A stretch of 64,000 bases of DNA from Cryomorphaceae bacterium (GTDB lineage: Bacteria; Bacteroidota; Bacteroidia; Flavobacteriales_D; Cryomorphaceae): the NCBI GenBank assembly GCA_003565555.1, contig PXBH01000145.1:73334-137333 (forward strand), read 5' to 3'. Of this stretch, positions 26,328-36,000 are shown piece by piece. The notes beneath the pieces are model-generated. The model was not told where the DNA came from. It ran no database searches and saw only the letters and a list, made by a program, of their open reading frames with translations. The stretch's first letter is position 1. Every line of letters begins with the position of its first letter. The position numbers and the translations under genes were made by a program.

Positions 26328-27042
26328 TATTCTTGTAATTACTGCGCATCCGGATGACGCGGAGCTCAGCTGCGGAGGGACCATTGTTTCGGCGGTGGTA
26401 CAGGGCAAAAAAGTAGCGGCACTCGATCTTACCCGTGGCGAACTCGGTACCCGGGGCACCCCGCAAACCAGAGCGGAAGAGGCTGCTGCAGCTGCAGAAA
26501 TTCTCGGACTCTCCGCCAGAGAGAATGCGGGCTTACCGGACGGATTTTTGGCCAATGACAAAGCACAACAGATGGCAGTGGTGCCGTACATCAGAAAATA
26601 CCGACCCGACATCGTAATCACCAATGCCGTGCGTGACCGTCACCCCGACCACGGCAAGGGATCAGCCCTGGCAAGTGATGCCTGCTTCTTGAGCGGGCTT
26701 AAGGCTATCACAACCACCGACGAGCAAGGCAGGACTCAGAATGCTTGGCGGCCTTCGGCAGTGTACCATATTATTCAGGACAGGCGCATTGAGCCTGATT
26801 TTATTGTCGATATTTCAGGTAGCTTCGGGCAAAAAATGCGGGCCGTCAAGGCCTACAGGAGTCAGTTTTTTACGGGCGAGGCCCAAGATCCGAAGGACGT
26901 GACCCCCATTTCTACCCCGGCTTTTATGGACCTGCTTGAATTGCGCGCCCGCGAATTCGGCAGACTTATCGGAGCGGAATACGGCGAAGGCTTTACCGTA
27001 GAACGTCCGATCGGGGTATCAGACCTTGCGCATTTACATTAA
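26317..27042 (+). CDS. bshB1: Bacillithiol biosynthesis deacetylase BshB1
   Basis: A 241-residue PIG-L/LmbE-fold zinc hydrolase, started at GTG 26317. The zinc site is ITAHPDDAELSCGG (H11, D13, D14 region) plus RHPDHGKG near 107-114. DLTRGELGTRG and the end SQFFTGEAQDP and VERPIGVSD are typical of BshB1. It deacetylates GlcNAc-malate to GlcN-malate in bacillithiol synthesis; bacillithiol is the main low-molecular thiol in many Bacteroidota. It closes the DUF2520-maf run and is convergent with the LuxR-type gene (38-base gap). Confidence 0.94.
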   Translation: MKVDILVITAHPDDAELSCGGTIVSAVVQGKKVAALDLTRGELGTRGTPQTRAEEAAAAAEILGLSARENAGLPDGFLANDKAQQMAVVPYIRKYRPDIVITNAVRDRHPDHGKGSALASDACFLSGLKAITTTDEQGRTQNAWRPSAVYHIIQDRRIEPDFIVDISGSFGQKMRAVKAYRSQFFTGEAQDPKDVTPISTPAFMDLLELRAREFGRLIGAEYGEGFTVERPIGVSDLAHLH

Positions 27043-27080
27043 TTGCATCTCGCCTTTGTGCGGGTTTTCGGAAGCGTCAT

Positions 27081-27668
27081 CTACTCTGCCAATCCGTTGA
27101 TCGCCGCCCATTGCAGAAAAGCGTGGTATTCAGCCTTCCCGTTACAGGCCAATCTCTTGCGCATCCTTTTTCTGTGATTTTTTACGGTGTTCTCAGCGAT
27201 GCACAGATGGTCTGCGATTTCTGCGGAACTCATGCCCCTGCCTACCAGCACAGCGATTTGCCGCTCGCGGAAAGAGAGTGAAAGGTATTTTTCGGGCATT
27301 TCAGTCTCCTCGTCCGTCACAGGCAGGATCTCCAAAAGACTTTTTATCCCGATTCTCAAATTATGAAGCTCGAAAAAGAACGAAAACAGTTCCGTGCCGT
27401 CCGCTGAGGTCTTGGAAAACTTGAGGGCATCAACAGGCCTTTTCTTACCGCGTACACGAATGGAGACAAGTTCTAATTCTACCCCGCTTTGCTTGCGAAT
27501 ATCAGATTTGTCAACTCCGTTTGCTTTCTGTCTTTTTTTGTTGGCTTCTACGCCTTCCAAGATTTTAGATGCAGCTTTCAGGGTTCCCGACAGGGTGTCT
27601 TCCACTGCGAAAATGGCACCGGCATTTTCCGTGAACTGATCAATATTTCTTAAGTCTGACGGTTCCAT
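27081..27668 (-). CDS. LuxR/GerE-type helix-turn-helix regulator
   Basis: A 195-residue protein. The last 65 residues are a GerE-type DNA-binding domain: LSFRERQIAVLVGRGMSSAEIADHL and IAENTVKNHRKRMRKRL. The first 125 residues have no recognisable receiver or ligand domain; no phospho-acceptor aspartate pattern is seen. PAS-like folding is possible but not supported by a motif. It is transcribed away from the large surface-protein genes' end and lies 166 bases from them. Its promoter region holds an exact -7 consensus and a large palindrome (separate entries), so it may regulate itself. Confidence 0.85.
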   Translation of the reverse strand: MEPSDLRNIDQFTENAGAIFAVEDTLSGTLKAASKILEGVEANKKRQKANGVDKSDIRKQSGVELELVSIRVRGKKRPVDALKFSKTSADGTELFSFFFELHNLRIGIKSLLEILPVTDEETEMPEKYLSLSFRERQIAVLVGRGMSSAEIADHLCIAENTVKNHRKRMRKRLACNGKAEYHAFLQWAAINGLAE

Positions 27669-27693
27669 GATATCTGTAGAGGTTGGTTAACGT

Positions 27694-27701
27694 CAAATGT
27701 A
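27694..27701 (-). promoter_or_regulatory. Candidate -7 element for the LuxR-type gene
   Basis: On the minus strand TACATTTG matches the Bacteroidota -7 consensus TAnnTTTG exactly, 26 bases before the ATG at 27668. A clear -33 TTTG is missing, which would suit activator-dependent use. Confidence 0.45.
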
Positions 27702-27723
27702 GCGGGCTGCGACCGGTTGTACC

Positions 27724-27739
27724 TACTCATAAATGAGTA
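27724..27739. promoter_or_regulatory. Palindromic operator candidate upstream of the LuxR-type gene
   Basis: TACTCAT-AA-ATGAGTA is a perfect seven-base inverted repeat with a two-base spacer. Its centre is 34 bases upstream of the centre of the -7 candidate, close to the -41 position often used by activators. It is also followed by a T run on the plus strand, so it resembles a terminator, but no plus-strand gene ends here. Confidence 0.45.
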
Positions 27740-27776
27740 TTTTTTTCGACCGATGGCTGTTTTCGACAGAAAAAAC

Positions 27777-27806
27777 ACCAAAAAAAGGCGACCGTCGGGT
27801 CGCCTC
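27777..27806 (-). terminator. Rho-independent terminator of the first CotH/T9SS gene
   Basis: AGGCGACC / GGTCGCCT (27786-27793 and 27798-27805) with a four-base loop, followed on the minus strand by a T tract. It lies about 30 bases after the stop at 27835. Confidence 0.85.
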
Positions 27807-27834
27807 TTAAATCTTCAAGTGCTTTTGCTAACCT

Positions 27835-30800
27835 TTACCGTGCGATCATGAATTTTTCAATCACGGTTTCTGACTCAGTGGTGAGCCTGTATAGGTATAC
27901 CCCGTTCGGAAGGTAATTGCCGTCAAATTCGAGTCGATATTCCAGGTCGGGGGTAGTAATTTGGCTGAAAATACGTCGGAGCATGCGCCCGCTGAGGTCA
28001 TACACTTCCAGTGTGGCGTACTCTTCGCGGGGATTAGAGAAGTGTACAAATGACTGACCGGTAGTCGGATTTGGAGATGAAGTGATCACTGCTCCGCAAC
28101 TCACCACAGATACATTTACACCGTTGGAGACGGAAAAGCATCCTTGCAGGTCGGCAGCCGATTGCACCCCGGAGAGGTTTACGCCCTGCGCATACGAGAG
28201 GTGGCGCACTTGGTAAGTGCCCGCACCGTAAGGATTCAGGTTGAAATTCCCCGTACTGTTGCTCGCCAATACGGGGCTGCCCGGTTGAGACAGGTTGACA
28301 AGAAAGAACCGGCTGCCGAACCCGGCAGCTCCTGTCAGCTCCGTAGTAATCACTGTTTGGCTGCCCGATGCCTCACATACCGTGGTGGGAGAGGTGGGGG
28401 TGAGCACTCCCGCTGCGGGCTCTTCACTCAAAAAGACATTGACCGTATTTGATGACGACCAACATCCCGCCACATCTGCAAGTTGCGCGGCATTTGTGAT
28501 CGCGGCCAACTGCGCGGCATCAACATCTGCTTCGAAGCGCAGGTGCCGGATGCGGTACTGCCCGGGCGGGTAAACATCCAGGTTGAAGTTGGCATTGCCT
28601 GCACGAACGTCCAGCACATTGTTGTCACTATCCAGAAGGCCGTAGCGTCCGAATTGCCCCACGGCACCCGTGAGTTGGATGTTTACACCCTGCGGTTCCC
28701 CCGTTTGTGCGCACAGACTTACCGGCGAGAGGGCAGTCAAAGTGCCGCCGTTTGCATTGCACGGCAGGTCGAGGGTAAACGGTACGGTATTGAAATCGCC
28801 GAAAGCGGCACCGTCATCCTCCTTTCGCCAATTGTTCGTGTCATGGATCAGCGGACTGTATTCCGCAAAAGAGTCTGCCCCTTCTCTCGTGTCATTATAT
28901 TCCGCATTCAATGCGTGGAGCACGATGTTTCCGAAAGGAATATTCAGGGCTTCGGGAAGATAGGAGGTAGGGTTGGTCACTTCACCCTCCGTGAGCCATT
29001 CGCTCAGGTATGAGAGACCGTATATCCAGTGCGGCCCTTTCACCCCTCCCTGAATGATAAAAATGTTGTCGCCGTTCTGTGAAAGTCCGCCCATATCGCC
29101 GGCCAAGATCGTGCCGAGGTCGGTTCCTTCTCCGTCTCCGAATTCGGGACCGCCTATTTTGACCACGGTACCCGCCGGAATCGCGGCACCCGTGTTGTTT
29201 TGCCAGATAAGTGCATTTTCATTGTCTTTCAGTGCTGTGCCTGTCCATCCCTTATCGGTAAATATGAGTACAGCCTCGTCGGGAATCGGGACCTGATTGG
29301 TAAAAGCGATGCCGTCATTGGCCACTGATCTGTAACCGATCACGACCACGTCTCCCGCGGCAAGGTTTACGGGATAACCGATTTCCCCGGAAAGGATGAC
29401 GGAAACCGGTGCCGCGTTACCGCCTAAATGCAGCAAGGGAAGCCCGCTGTAAAACCCCGCTTCGCCTTCGGAGCCGAGTCTTACGAAAATTTCTCGGTCC
29501 AAGCTTCCGCCGTTATAAGCTACGGTAATCTGAGAAGAAAACTCCTCACCGTCTGCAGACACCTCAAAAGGTGCCGGGCAAATAACGGAAATCGTCCCGG
29601 CGGCGGGCGTCAAAAAATTTCCGGTGAGCATATACGAATCAGCACCGCTCGGATCCTGACCTTCATTGCGGTAGAAACCGCCCAGCTCTGTAACCGATGC
29701 CAGCAGAATCGGGTTGGCTGCCGAACCGGTTGTGATCAGCACGTCATCCACGGAGATTTCCGGCCTGTTGCCGCTGTCTCCCTCCTCTTGGTAATACACC
29801 CACCGCAGGTGCACCTCTTCTTGCTCGGTCAGGAACTCAGGAAATTCGATCAGGAAACTCTCCGCTGCTCCCTCAGATTTATCAGCTGAAGAGAAAGTGA
29901 CGGGAAGGTCGAAATCACTGAATGCACCCTGCCCTCCGATACGGTATTGCAGCCTTACGGCAAATTGGCGGGCTCCTTCCGTGACGAGGCGGTTTACCCA
30001 GCTCATCTCTGCCTCGGATACGCCTGTGGTATTCAATGTGACGGAAGCAGAGCCGATGTACCTGTCGGGATCGGCGTCTCCGCTGTTGCAATTGTTGTAC
30101 TGCGGATTGCCCGTGGTGATGAAGGAGAATCCGCCTTCTCCGAGCCCGTTGATTCGCGGGCGGTTTGTTTTGTCAAAGGCGCAGTCATACGCTGAAATTC
30201 CGGGGGCGAAGACATCATAAGCGGAATCAGAAGGGTTTTCGCTCCACCAAAAGGACATGAAATCAGGAGAGGAGCCGGGAATTTCGTCGGCCGCCCAAGA
30301 CCCGAATACGAAATCGCCTTCCGCGAGTATATGCGCCGGACCGGGACCGGGGCTCAGCGAAAGTCCGCTGAAGCTGATATTGTCAAAGCGCACATTTCCG
30401 GAGGTGTTCGAGGCGGCCTCGTCGGTAAACAATATTCGTACGGCAAAATCGGGATTGTCATTTGCTTCCGCCACACCATCCAAATCAAAGCTGTACGCGC
30501 TGTATTCCGTGAAAACCGAATCGGTGCCCAGAGGGATCCAAGGCCCGCCGGATGAGGTGCGGAAATACAGCTCTGTAAACGTGGCTCCGTTGTTGGTGCG
30601 CCTTGCGGCATAATCGAGACGGATGTCTGAATAGCCCGTGGTCGGTGCTTCGATGATCAGTTCACGGGTATCTGAGGGATTTCTCACCCGGAGTCCCCGA
30701 CCCGCAGGCTCTCCGAACTGAAGGTTGATGTCAGACCCGTCATTGACATCGTCCATAAAGCCGTCACCCGTGCCCGGATAAGATATGTTGCCCGGATCGC

Positions 30801-32964
30801 CGAGGGCAAAATCAGACGATACTGTGACAAAATCATCGGGCAGCGCATTGAAATGCCAATAAGTGAACACCTCTTCTTCCGGTGTGACAGCTTCACCTTG
30901 AACTTCGAACAAGGCGGTGAACTGCACGCTTCCCGCATCCGTGTTGATTTCGATCGCCGGGCTGTCCGGCAGACTATTGTCTGACCAGCCTGCAAACGAA
31001 TATCCGGGGTTGGGCACCGCTGTGACCTTGAGCGGTACGCCTTTGAAGTACTTTCCCGTCCACGGATAGGGGGAATCCCCGACTCCGGGGGTTCCGGTGC
31101 GGATATCCGTCGAATGCACGCGAATAAAACCGGCTTCTTGGTCTGATACATCGACTTCAAGGTCAAACTGCCCGGCTAAATCGAATGCATTTTCGATGTG
31201 CTGCTTGTGAAAGTCCGGTCTCAGGCTGTTGAAATCAAGCATTTTGCTTATTTCATTGATCCACTCGCTATATGTCTCGGGTCGCTTCCAACGGGCCACG
31301 TGCTCTTCCATGTAAGGGGCCAATTCGGCAGCGTATGCAGTGATTACCGCGTTGGCTTCATCGGCAAGTAATACGGTATTGAGCAGGTCTGCCGTTCGGT
31401 TGATAAAATCATTTCGGAAGCCTTCGTTCAGCATTCCCCACCGCCACCAAGTCGCCAAATCCCCGCCTTTATTGATGGTGTCTGTGAGAATCTCGTGCAT
31501 GAAATCAACGGACGCCGCATTGGTGCCGTTTCGGTTGGCCCAGCCCAAGTCGAGGTCGACCAACCCGATATTCCACCGAAGATCATTGGTTCCGTCGTCC
31601 GTTTTTGACCTGTACGCGATCGTATTGTTGTGCAGCCAGTCGGTATTTCTGCTGTAGATGCCCACAATGAATACATCGCGCAGGCTTTCGTGATTCACCA
31701 GCGTGCGAAATACTTCGAGGTTCTCATCGGTAGGCGGATTGTTTTTCACAAATGCGGTCACAAAATTCAAATGCATCTCGTTGCCGTACTCGATATTGCC
31801 GTCTTTGTACATCTCGAGATTCTCCTCTGCAATGCCTTTCTTGCGTTCAAAATAGTGGTGGTCGTAACGCTCGCGAATAGTGTTTATGCCGTAGTACTCC
31901 CCGTTTACGAAGACCACAGCGGGTTGCGCATCGAGGTAGCACACGTTCAGGGGCTTCAGCAGCCTTTGCACCACGGCATCACGCATATTGGCTTTGCCTT
32001 CATCACCGCCCGAATTGTGAAGCACAATCCGCTTAAAAGCGGCATCGTTTCCGGGGCCGAAAAATGAATGGTTGAAGGTCGATGCACCGTATTCACTGCG
32101 TGCGTAAAGACGGAAACTCTTCCGTGGCCACCTTCTGCTCGAGCTGCCGTGCAGGCGGAGGCCTGTATCGTGGTTCAGCGCCGGGCCGTCCGTTTCCGGA
32201 AGGAATAGTGAAAATGCCGTTTCCCTTTCCCATTCGCGGCCTCTGCGCCACCAGTTGCTGCGCCAATTCGGCAAATAAGTCATATCGGGAAAGTCCGTCC
32301 TGAATTCGTCAAAGGTCACACCGGCATTGGCGATGCCATCGTAATAATCGTACAACCCATCCTCATCGAGTGCTAAAGAGATCACGGGCAGCGCGTAGCG
32401 CGAGCCTCCCTCCGGCGTTACGAAGAAGGTATGGCTTTTCACGGGTCCGCAGCCTTCCGCTGCTCGGCATATTCTGGCCCTGACCACGGTGCCTTTGAAT
32501 GAAGGCTCATCGGGAAAGTAAGGGGTCTCCAAAGTGTAGGTAGAAGACTTTTGGCTGAGGCGATCGGGCAACGGGGACCTGTCAATGATTTCCAAAGGAT
32601 CCGCATAGGTGTAGGTGCGCAGGGTGTCATACAAAAATTCACCGAACGGATCTCCGGGTGATTGCGGATAGCTGTTTTTGTAGGTCCAAACTTTGCCGTT
32701 GAGGTTTTCGGGAAGCGGCTCTGACCCGTCTGTGGTGTAAATGATTACATCATTTTCCTCGGGAGCGGAAAGGGTCAGGGTGAAACCGTCGGTGTAAAAT
32801 CCTCCGACGTGAGAAAAACCCGGAGCAGGTATGGCATCTGAAAATTCGGTTTGGGCGCTCAGAACATGCGAAGCAAAGCAAAAAAACAGCAGTATTGCGG
32901 CGGGGTGTCTCAAGCCCCTCATCGCCGAAGGCAATGGCTTCAATCCGGTTGAATATTTTTTCAT
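27835..32964 (-). CDS. Giant T9SS-exported CotH-kinase-domain protein A (1709 aa)
   Basis: Modules in order: signal peptide (1-38, ending VLSAQ); chitobiase/FN3-like module with IIYTTDGSEP (75-84); CotH-type kinase domain (about 185-590) with LHGSSSRRWPRKSFRLYAR (271-289), IRERYDHHYF (363-372) and VDLDLGW (469-475); an InlB-like GYSFAGW repeat (654-660); an unnamed module with GDGFMDDVNDGSDINL (about 700-870); a second unnamed module with RPRINGLGEGGFSF (about 878-1080); a BIG-like module; an AGDVVVIGYRSVANDGI domain (about 1195-1380); two related cysteine-bearing repeats (about 1390-1610); and a T9SS type A sorting domain (about 1625-1709). CotH domains in spore coat are atypical protein kinases; here a surface role is inferred. 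No own promoter was found in the 51-base gap to gene B. Confidence 0.9.
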   Translation of the reverse strand: MKKYSTGLKPLPSAMRGLRHPAAILLFFCFASHVLSAQTEFSDAIPAPGFSHVGGFYTDGFTLTLSAPEENDVIIYTTDGSEPLPENLNGKVWTYKNSYPQSPGDPFGEFLYDTLRTYTYADPLEIIDRSPLPDRLSQKSSTYTLETPYFPDEPSFKGTVVRARICRAAEGCGPVKSHTFFVTPEGGSRYALPVISLALDEDGLYDYYDGIANAGVTFDEFRTDFPDMTYLPNWRSNWWRRGREWERETAFSLFLPETDGPALNHDTGLRLHGSSSRRWPRKSFRLYARSEYGASTFNHSFFGPGNDAAFKRIVLHNSGGDEGKANMRDAVVQRLLKPLNVCYLDAQPAVVFVNGEYYGINTIRERYDHHYFERKKGIAEENLEMYKDGNIEYGNEMHLNFVTAFVKNNPPTDENLEVFRTLVNHESLRDVFIVGIYSRNTDWLHNNTIAYRSKTDDGTNDLRWNIGLVDLDLGWANRNGTNAASVDFMHEILTDTINKGGDLATWWRWGMLNEGFRNDFINRTADLLNTVLLADEANAVITAYAAELAPYMEEHVARWKRPETYSEWINEISKMLDFNSLRPDFHKQHIENAFDLAGQFDLEVDVSDQEAGFIRVHSTDIRTGTPGVGDSPYPWTGKYFKGVPLKVTAVPNPGYSFAGWSDNSLPDSPAIEINTDAGSVQFTALFEVQGEAVTPEEEVFTYWHFNALPDDFVTVSSDFALGDPGNISYPGTGDGFMDDVNDGSDINLQFGEPAGRGLRVRNPSDTRELIIEAPTTGYSDIRLDYAARRTNNGATFTELYFRTSSGGPWIPLGTDSVFTEYSAYSFDLDGVAEANDNPDFAVRILFTDEAASNTSGNVRFDNISFSGLSLSPGPGPAHILAEGDFVFGSWAADEIPGSSPDFMSFWWSENPSDSAYDVFAPGISAYDCAFDKTNRPRINGLGEGGFSFITTGNPQYNNCNSGDADPDRYIGSASVTLNTTGVSEAEMSWVNRLVTEGARQFAVRLQYRIGGQGAFSDFDLPVTFSSADKSEGAAESFLIEFPEFLTEQEEVHLRWVYYQEEGDSGNRPEISVDDVLITTGSAANPILLASVTELGGFYRNEGQDPSGADSYMLTGNFLTPAAGTISVICPAPFEVSADGEEFSSQITVAYNGGSLDREIFVRLGSEGEAGFYSGLPLLHLGGNAAPVSVILSGEIGYPVNLAAGDVVVIGYRSVANDGIAFTNQVPIPDEAVLIFTDKGWTGTALKDNENALIWQNNTGAAIPAGTVVKIGGPEFGDGEGTDLGTILAGDMGGLSQNGDNIFIIQGGVKGPHWIYGLSYLSEWLTEGEVTNPTSYLPEALNIPFGNIVLHALNAEYNDTREGADSFAEYSPLIHDTNNWRKEDDGAAFGDFNTVPFTLDLPCNANGGTLTALSPVSLCAQTGEPQGVNIQLTGAVGQFGRYGLLDSDNNVLDVRAGNANFNLDVYPPGQYRIRHLRFEADVDAAQLAAITNAAQLADVAGCWSSSNTVNVFLSEEPAAGVLTPTSPTTVCEASGSQTVITTELTGAAGFGSRFFLVNLSQPGSPVLASNSTGNFNLNPYGAGTYQVRHLSYAQGVNLSGVQSAADLQGCFSVSNGVNVSVVSCGAVITSSPNPTTGQSFVHFSNPREEYATLEVYDLSGRMLRRIFSQITTPDLEYRLEFDGNYLPNGVYLYRLTTESETVIEKFMIAR
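27838..28812 (-). repeat. Long direct repeat, copy 1 (C-terminal cassette of gene A)
   Basis: About 975 bases encoding the two cysteine-bearing repeats and the T9SS sorting domain. It aligns colinearly, on the same strand, with 41930-42905 in gene D; long runs are identical, for example the 18 bases GTGAGTTGGATGTTTACA present at about 28670 and 42760. Identity by eye is high throughout, unlike the unrelated N-termini of the two genes. Confidence 0.75.
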
Positions 32965-33015
32965 AGCATCTTTTGGTTGATCCGTAGCCTCAAAAAGGCA
33001 TTTCGGCGCGTTAAA

Positions 33016-36000
33016 TTACCGATTTATGATCAATTTGTCAATCTTCACTTCGCCTTCCGTCATCAGCCGCACGATGTATATCCCGTTGGGGAGGTGGGAG
33101 AAATCAGGCCTGAAGGTGTACTCCGTTTCTGCCGTTGCCCTGCCTTGGAAAATGTGCATCAACAGCCTGCCTTGCATATCAAACAATCCCAAAGAGGCCC
33201 GTGTAGAGCCCCCCTTTACGGAAAATGATACCGTGGAGGATCCCCCCGAGGGATTGGGATACACGTCTAAGACGTCGATGATGCAGTTGACAATGCTGAA
33301 ACCAATAGGGTCCGATAGCGCAAAACACCCTTCCAATGCATTCACGGAGGCTGCGCCCGCCACGGATGCCCCCGTCCCGTAAGCTACGTGGTACAAGTCG
33401 TAGGCGCCGATGCCGAGGGCAAAACCGTTGAACAATCCCGCTGCTGAGGAGCCGATGACAGAAGCATCTCCCGCCGGAGTCACCAGAAAGCGGCTCTGAT
33501 CCCCCGAATTTCCCGAAACATCTGCAAGAATGATATTGCCCGTGCAAAAGGGTCCTGAAGGATCCAGAACCGGGGTGCCCGAATTGGGGGCGGTTCTCAG
33601 AAACAACGGTACGGGCGGGTCGGCCGCTTCGATGCAACCCGGCAATGTGCTCAGGTCGTTGATATTCGATACGGAAAAGACGGGAACGTTGCTTTCGTAA
33701 GCCACGTAGCCGATGTAGTAATTTCCGGAGGGAAGCGGATCCAGGTTGAAATGTGAATTGGCCGTGCGGATATCCAGCACTGTCCCCAATGCATTGTAAA
33801 GTACCCACAGTCCGTTGGGGCCCTCATTGCCCGAAACGGAAACGCTCAAAACTTGTGATTGACCCGTACCCACGCAGATGCTTCCGGAACCCGCGGCGCT
33901 GAGTGCGCCTCCGCTTACCTGACAGGCGCCCTGTACAGTGAAGAAGGTCGTGTTAAATTCCCCGAAAGCCTCGCCTTCGCTTTCCTTTCTCCAGTTATCT
34001 GTGTCATGTATCAGGCTGAAATAGGTATCAAAATCTTCTGCTTCGCTGCGCGTGGCATCATATTCCGCATTCACGGCGAATACCGTATTGTTCCTTTCCG
34101 GAAAATTCAGGATCTCCGGGAGGTAGGAGGTGGGATTGGTCACACTTCCTTCCGTGAGCCAATCGCTCAGGTAGGAGAGACCGTATATCCACACGGGTTG
34201 ACTCAGACTCCCCTGAACAGCAAAGATGTTATCTCCGTTTTGTGAAAGGCCGTCCAGCTTCCCGTACTCCACCCTTCCGATGCTTGTCTCTTCTCCGTCA
34301 CCGAGCTCGGGACCGCCTATTTTCACCACGGTACCCGGAGGCAGGGTATACCCCGCATTGTTGCGCCACACCAGCACGTTTTCATTGGTCAGGAGGGAGG
34401 TGCCGTCATATCCTCGATCGGTAAAAATCAGTACGGTACCGTTGGGAACGGGAACCCTGTTTGTAAACACGATTCCGTCATTGGCCGAGCCCCGATACCC
34501 GATTATTGCGATATCGCCGGCAGATAAATTTACCGAAAAGGCCGCCTCACCGCTCAGCAGTAAAGTCAATGGGGGCGCACCCCCGCCTGTGTGGATGAGC
34601 TGAAGATCCCTTTTTTCTCCCCGCGGCGCATTTGCCCGCAGGCGTACGAAGAGTTCGCGACTCAGTTCGGAATTCTCGTAGTTCACCTGAATTTCGGTGG
34701 AGAAAATTTCCCCGTCTTCCGAGATTTCGAAAGGAAAGGGGGCGAATACTGAAATACTGCCTGACGAGGGCGTGAGGTCGGTGCCCGTAAGCGTGTATGG
34801 GATTGCCTCTCCCGGTGCACCCGGCTCGGAGAATAAACCCTCCAAGGCAGTACTGCTCGCAGTGAGCAGAGGCGGGGCTGCAGTACCCGTAGTGATTTCG
34901 ATCTCATCTATTGCGATGGCGGAGAAACTTCCTGATGAAGCCCCGTCAGCGTAGTACACGAACCTGAGGTGTACCTCCGCCAAACCGAGGAGGAACGCGG
35001 GAAGCTCAAGCTCGAACTGCTCGCTGTCGCCGGTCGATTTGCCCGCTGTGGTAAATTCGGGAGCGCCGGGCACGTCAAAAAAGCGGCCTGTACCGCCCGT
35101 CCGGTATTGCAGCCTCAGGGCAAACGGGCGTTCGCCCGCCGAAGCCACGGAAGCCGTGTAGGTCATTTCCGCCTGAGTCACATGCTCCGTATTTAAACCG
35201 ATCACCGCCGATCCCGTGTAAAACCCGGTTCCGTTTTCGATGCCCGTGCAGTTGTCAAACTGAGGTACGGAATCCGACACTACGGCAAATCCGTCTTCAC
35301 CCAGTCCGTTAAAGCGCGGCAGGGAAATCCTGTTGTACTTGCAGGGGTATTTTTTACCCGTGGCCGCCTTGATGTCAAAATCGGGCGCAGCGGGATCTTC
35401 GGAAGTGAAGAAGGCCATGTAGTCCGGGTAGGTACCTTCTTGTGCATCCGCGGGCCATGCCTCAAACAGGAAGTCGTGTTGCGCAAGCGGAAGCAGCGGG
35501 ATGCCTCCCTCGGCCAGATTTACACCGGTAAGCGCGATATTGTCAAATCGGTTATTCCCCGATGTATTGAAAGATGCGGCACCCGTAAAGCGTATTCTGA
35601 CCTGAAAATCGGGGTTGTCATTGGCTTCGGGAAATCCGGAAAAATCGAAGTGATACGGGACATAGTCCGTAAAAACATCCGCAGAGTCCAAAGAAATCCA
35701 AGACGCTTGTGGAGAAAATTTTACGGAAATCTCCTGACGGTTCGCGCCGTTGTTCGTACGCTTGGCGGCGTATGAAAGCCGAATGTTGGCAAAGCCCTCC
35801 GTACTTGCGGAGATGACCAGCGCACGTTCGGCACTCGGATTCCTCACGCGCAGCGCCCTTCCGGCCGGGTAGCCGAGTTGCAGGTTGATCTCGCTGCCGT
35901 CATTGACATCATCCATGTAGCCGTCCCCATCCCCCGGGTAGGTGATCACAGCGCTGCTGCCGGAGGGTTCGTCAGCGGCTATATTGTCCACTTCACCGGA

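Noticed and set aside
27740-27747. Terminator reading of the palindrome plus T run at 27724-27747
   Set aside because: No plus-strand gene ends upstream; position relative to the LuxR-type promoter fits an operator better, though a terminator role is not excluded.
32965-33015. Separate promoter for CotH gene A in the gap to gene B
   Set aside because: No TAnnTTTG-like element or spacing is seen in the 51 bases; cotranscription with gene B is simpler.
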